The notes under the pieces are model-generated. The model saw only the letters and a list, made by a program, of their open reading frames with translations, was not told where the DNA came from and searched no databases. Shown piece after piece: positions 62,191 through 64,000 of a stretch of DNA of 64,000 bases. The DNA comes from Bacillota bacterium (GTDB lineage Bacteria; Bacillota_A; Clostridia; Lachnospirales; Lachnospiraceae), in contig JAEZTQ010000017.1 in the NCBI GenBank assembly GCA_023443625.1, positions 186,001-250,000 on the forward strand, in the 5' to 3' direction. Within the stretch, counting starts at the first letter, position 1. Every line of letters begins with the position of its first letter. Both the position numbers and the translations under genes were made by a program.

Positions 62191-62859
62191 ATGAAAAAGA
62201 TTAGCATGGGTATTATACTACTGGTAATTTTAGTAACGATTGTGGCATGTAGTAGTAACAAGGAAGAGGATGTAGGAGTTGATACAACAAATCCCCTATC
62301 TACAGAGAAGGATTTAGATGCAGAACAACAGGAAACTACAGATACTCCAGTTCTGACAACGGTAAATATGATTGAACAAGGAAATCCCAAGAAGATTAAT
62401 TTGGCAGACATAGCAGAAATTAATAATGATGTGGTGAATGCCTGGATTAAGCTATCAACACAATTTGATCCTACCCAATCAATGTACAACTATGATTCCT
62501 TAGCTAAGGATACAATGGCCATAGCTGTTACTTTCTCGGTTTCAGATTTTGATATAGGGGAAACGACACTATATTGGTGTTACCAGTTAAAAAGCGGTGA
62601 TAAAGAGACTTCCGTTTGGGACAAATCGTCTCCTACAGATACACTTACCATTAAGGAAGACGGTACCTACCAGATGGTTTTTGATGCCCAAAAAGCACTT
62701 GAAGGAACTCTTGATGAGATAGAATCCTTACAGATAGTATTTCCCTGTAAATCAGAGACCACAGGTACGAACATTAATGTTAAGAAGTTACAATGTATAA
62801 CTAGTGCTGATGAGTTACAATATTTTTCTACCAAGGCTGTTATTGACATCGCCAAATAA
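62191..62859 (+). CDS. Lipoprotein of unknown function
   Basis: The 222-residue protein has a lipoprotein signal (GIILLVILVTIVACSS, lipid Cys about residue 20), then a Thr/Glu-rich linker and a domain with VVNAWIKLSTQF, SVSDFDIGETTLYWCYQL and YQMVFDAQKALEG. No family recognised; strands and aromatic residues would allow a carbohydrate-binding or solute-binding role. It lies 12 bases before the GH30 gene, likely in one operon. Confidence 0.8.
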   Translation: MKKISMGIILLVILVTIVACSSNKEEDVGVDTTNPLSTEKDLDAEQQETTDTPVLTTVNMIEQGNPKKINLADIAEINNDVVNAWIKLSTQFDPTQSMYNYDSLAKDTMAIAVTFSVSDFDIGETTLYWCYQLKSGDKETSVWDKSSPTDTLTIKEDGTYQMVFDAQKALEGTLDEIESLQIVFPCKSETTGTNINVKKLQCITSADELQYFSTKAVIDIAK

Positions 62860-62871
62860 GGAGGACGAATG

Positions 62872-64000
62872 ATGAAAAGGAAAATAAAGATACTGTTAAC
62901 CTTTATTATAATAGGTATAATACTAGGGGGATTATTCCTTCCCAATATACCGGAAATAGACACGGTTCAAGCTGCCAATAATGTAAAAATAAGTAAGAAT
63001 AAGGCGGGTTTATATGTAGGGGAAACTTTAACCTTAAGAATAGTGGGAGTATCCTCAACAATAACATGGGCATCGTCAAATAAAAAAGTCGCTACTGTAA
63101 ATACTAAAGGATTGGTTACTGCACTCAAACCGGGGACAGCGACGGTAACTGGAACTGTCAATAAGAATAAGTACTCCTGTAAGGTTACAGTATCAAATCC
63201 CACTATTACCATCGACCCTGCCAATGCTTTAAGTAAAAATGGAAGCGAATTCAAAGGATGGGGAACCAGCCTTGCTTGGTGGGGGAATAGGATTGGTTAT
63301 TCGGATAAAATGAGTAAGGAAGCGGCTGACTTATTATATGATAATGAGAAGGGTCTAGGCTTAAATATCGTACGATATAATATTGGAGGCGGTGATGATC
63401 CTACACATAATCATATAACAAGAACGGATTCAGAGGTACCAGGATATTTGTATTGGAATGAAGCAAGCAGAAAGTATGAATATGATTGGAGTGCAGATTA
63501 TAATCAGAGAAATGCACTAAGCAAGATTATAAAAGCTAGTGATGATACTCTTATCATCGAGGCATTTGCCAATTCCGCCCCTTATTTCATGACCAATAGT
63601 GGGTGCACCTCCGGTGCAGAGGACGGTAAAAATAATCTTAAGAAAGATTATTTTGATGATTTTGCCAACTATCTTGCAGAGGTGACTTTTCATTTTAAGA
63701 AGGATCTTGGAATTACCTTCTCCAGTATTTCTGCCATGAATGAACCCAATGCACGGTGGTATGCCCTAAGCCCAAAGCAGGAGGGTTGCTACTTTGAAAG
63801 AGGGGAAACCCAGTCTAAGATGATCATAGAGCTATCTAAGGCTTTCAAGGCAAAAGGGCTGAAAAGTGTTCAGATTACAGCTTCTGATGAACAGGATACC
63901 AATGGGGCATATGCGGCTTTTAACAGTCTTACGAAGGATGCCAAAACAAAAGTTGACCAAATAGATACCCATACCTATTCAGGAACCTTTGCATCTAAAA
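62872..64000 (+). CDS. Secreted GH30 glycoside hydrolase with Ig-like domain (partial, cut by window end)
   Basis: About 376 residues are visible and the frame stays open at the right edge. There is a signal anchor (residues 1-25), a Big_2-type Ig-like domain (about residues 38-110, with TITWASSNKKVATVN and LKPGTATVTG), and then a GH30-type catalytic domain: FKGWGTSLAWWGNRIG near residue 125, NIVRYNIGGGDDP, and AMNEPN with the acid/base Glu. The GWGTSLAWW pattern is like endo-beta-1,6-galactanases of GH30. It would attack plant polysaccharides outside the cell. AAGGAGG favours ATG 62872 over 62869. Confidence 0.88.
   Translation, partial: MKRKIKILLTFIIIGIILGGLFLPNIPEIDTVQAANNVKISKNKAGLYVGETLTLRIVGVSSTITWASSNKKVATVNTKGLVTALKPGTATVTGTVNKNKYSCKVTVSNPTITIDPANALSKNGSEFKGWGTSLAWWGNRIGYSDKMSKEAADLLYDNEKGLGLNIVRYNIGGGDDPTHNHITRTDSEVPGYLYWNEASRKYEYDWSADYNQRNALSKIIKASDDTLIIEAFANSAPYFMTNSGCTSGAEDGKNNLKKDYFDDFANYLAEVTFHFKKDLGITFSSISAMNEPNARWYALSPKQEGCYFERGETQSKMIIELSKAFKAKGLKSVQITASDEQDTNGAYAAFNSLTKDAKTKVDQIDTHTYSGTFASK

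Overview
The window looks like a chromosome segment of a low-GC, Gram-positive anaerobe of the Clostridia, most likely a plant-polysaccharide-degrading Lachnospiraceae (Clostridium phytofermentans-like). This is inferred from gene content: a SCIFF ranthipeptide precursor with its radical-SAM maturase, a recJ-apt-relA-hemZ-hisS-aspS housekeeping block, indolepyruvate:ferredoxin oxidoreductase with two phenylacetate-CoA ligases, rhamnose catabolism, and the start of a secreted GH30 glycanase. No rRNA, tRNA, CRISPR, prophage or complete insertion sequence was seen.

Region 1 (1-21.2 kb, visibly more AT-rich than the rest) is an accessory biosynthetic locus. It begins inside a gene whose visible end resembles acetyl-CoA carboxylase alpha (AccA). 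An acyl carrier protein, a FabK-like enoyl reductase, a biotin carboxyl carrier protein and a fused biotin carboxylase/AccD protein follow: a dedicated malonyl-CoA and acyl-chain supply. After these come an NDP-sugar 2,3-dehydratase, a KijD10-type 3-ketoreductase, two sugar SDRs, a complete GDP-D-glycero-D-manno-heptose pathway (GmhA, HddA, fused HddC-GmhB), a WcbI-like protein, four GT2 glycosyltransferases (three of them tandem-type paralogues, one with a damaged DXD motif), a GT11 stump, two members of an unrecognised protein family, and a stand-alone condensation-domain-like protein. Taken together this looks like a pathway for a glycosylated acyl or polyketide product carrying deoxy and heptose sugars. 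It is the best candidate here for an undescribed system.

Region 2 (21.2-28.7 kb) holds a repeated promoter-like element, an AgrC/LytTR-type two-component system with a paired direct repeat typical of LytTR operators, small membrane and zinc-ribbon proteins, a clostripain-family lipoprotein, a secreted Flg_new-repeat protein and a DUF4428 protein. Region 3 (28.7-30.5 kb) is the SCIFF precursor and maturase pair, separated by a long hairpin. Region 4 (30.5-41.6 kb) is housekeeping: recJ, apt, relA, an MBL hydrolase, hemZ, hisS, a Dabb protein, aspS and a DUF1294 protein.

Region 5 (41.6-51.1 kb) has a metzincin-like gene fragment, a secreted unknown, and an aryl-keto-acid module: symporter, paaK, iorA, iorB, ACT protein, paaK, a 103-bp tandem repeat, ACT protein. 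A cold-shock gene follows. Region 6 (51.4-54.8 kb) is a cobalamin-riboswitch-controlled DUF4430 plus ECF S-component pair, then galM and upp. Region 7 (54.9-64 kb) has a REC-Hpt protein, a small membrane protein, an AraC regulator, rhaB, rhaA, a second AraC regulator, a lipoprotein, and a GH30 enzyme cut by the window end.

All family calls are by eye from motifs; no database search was run.
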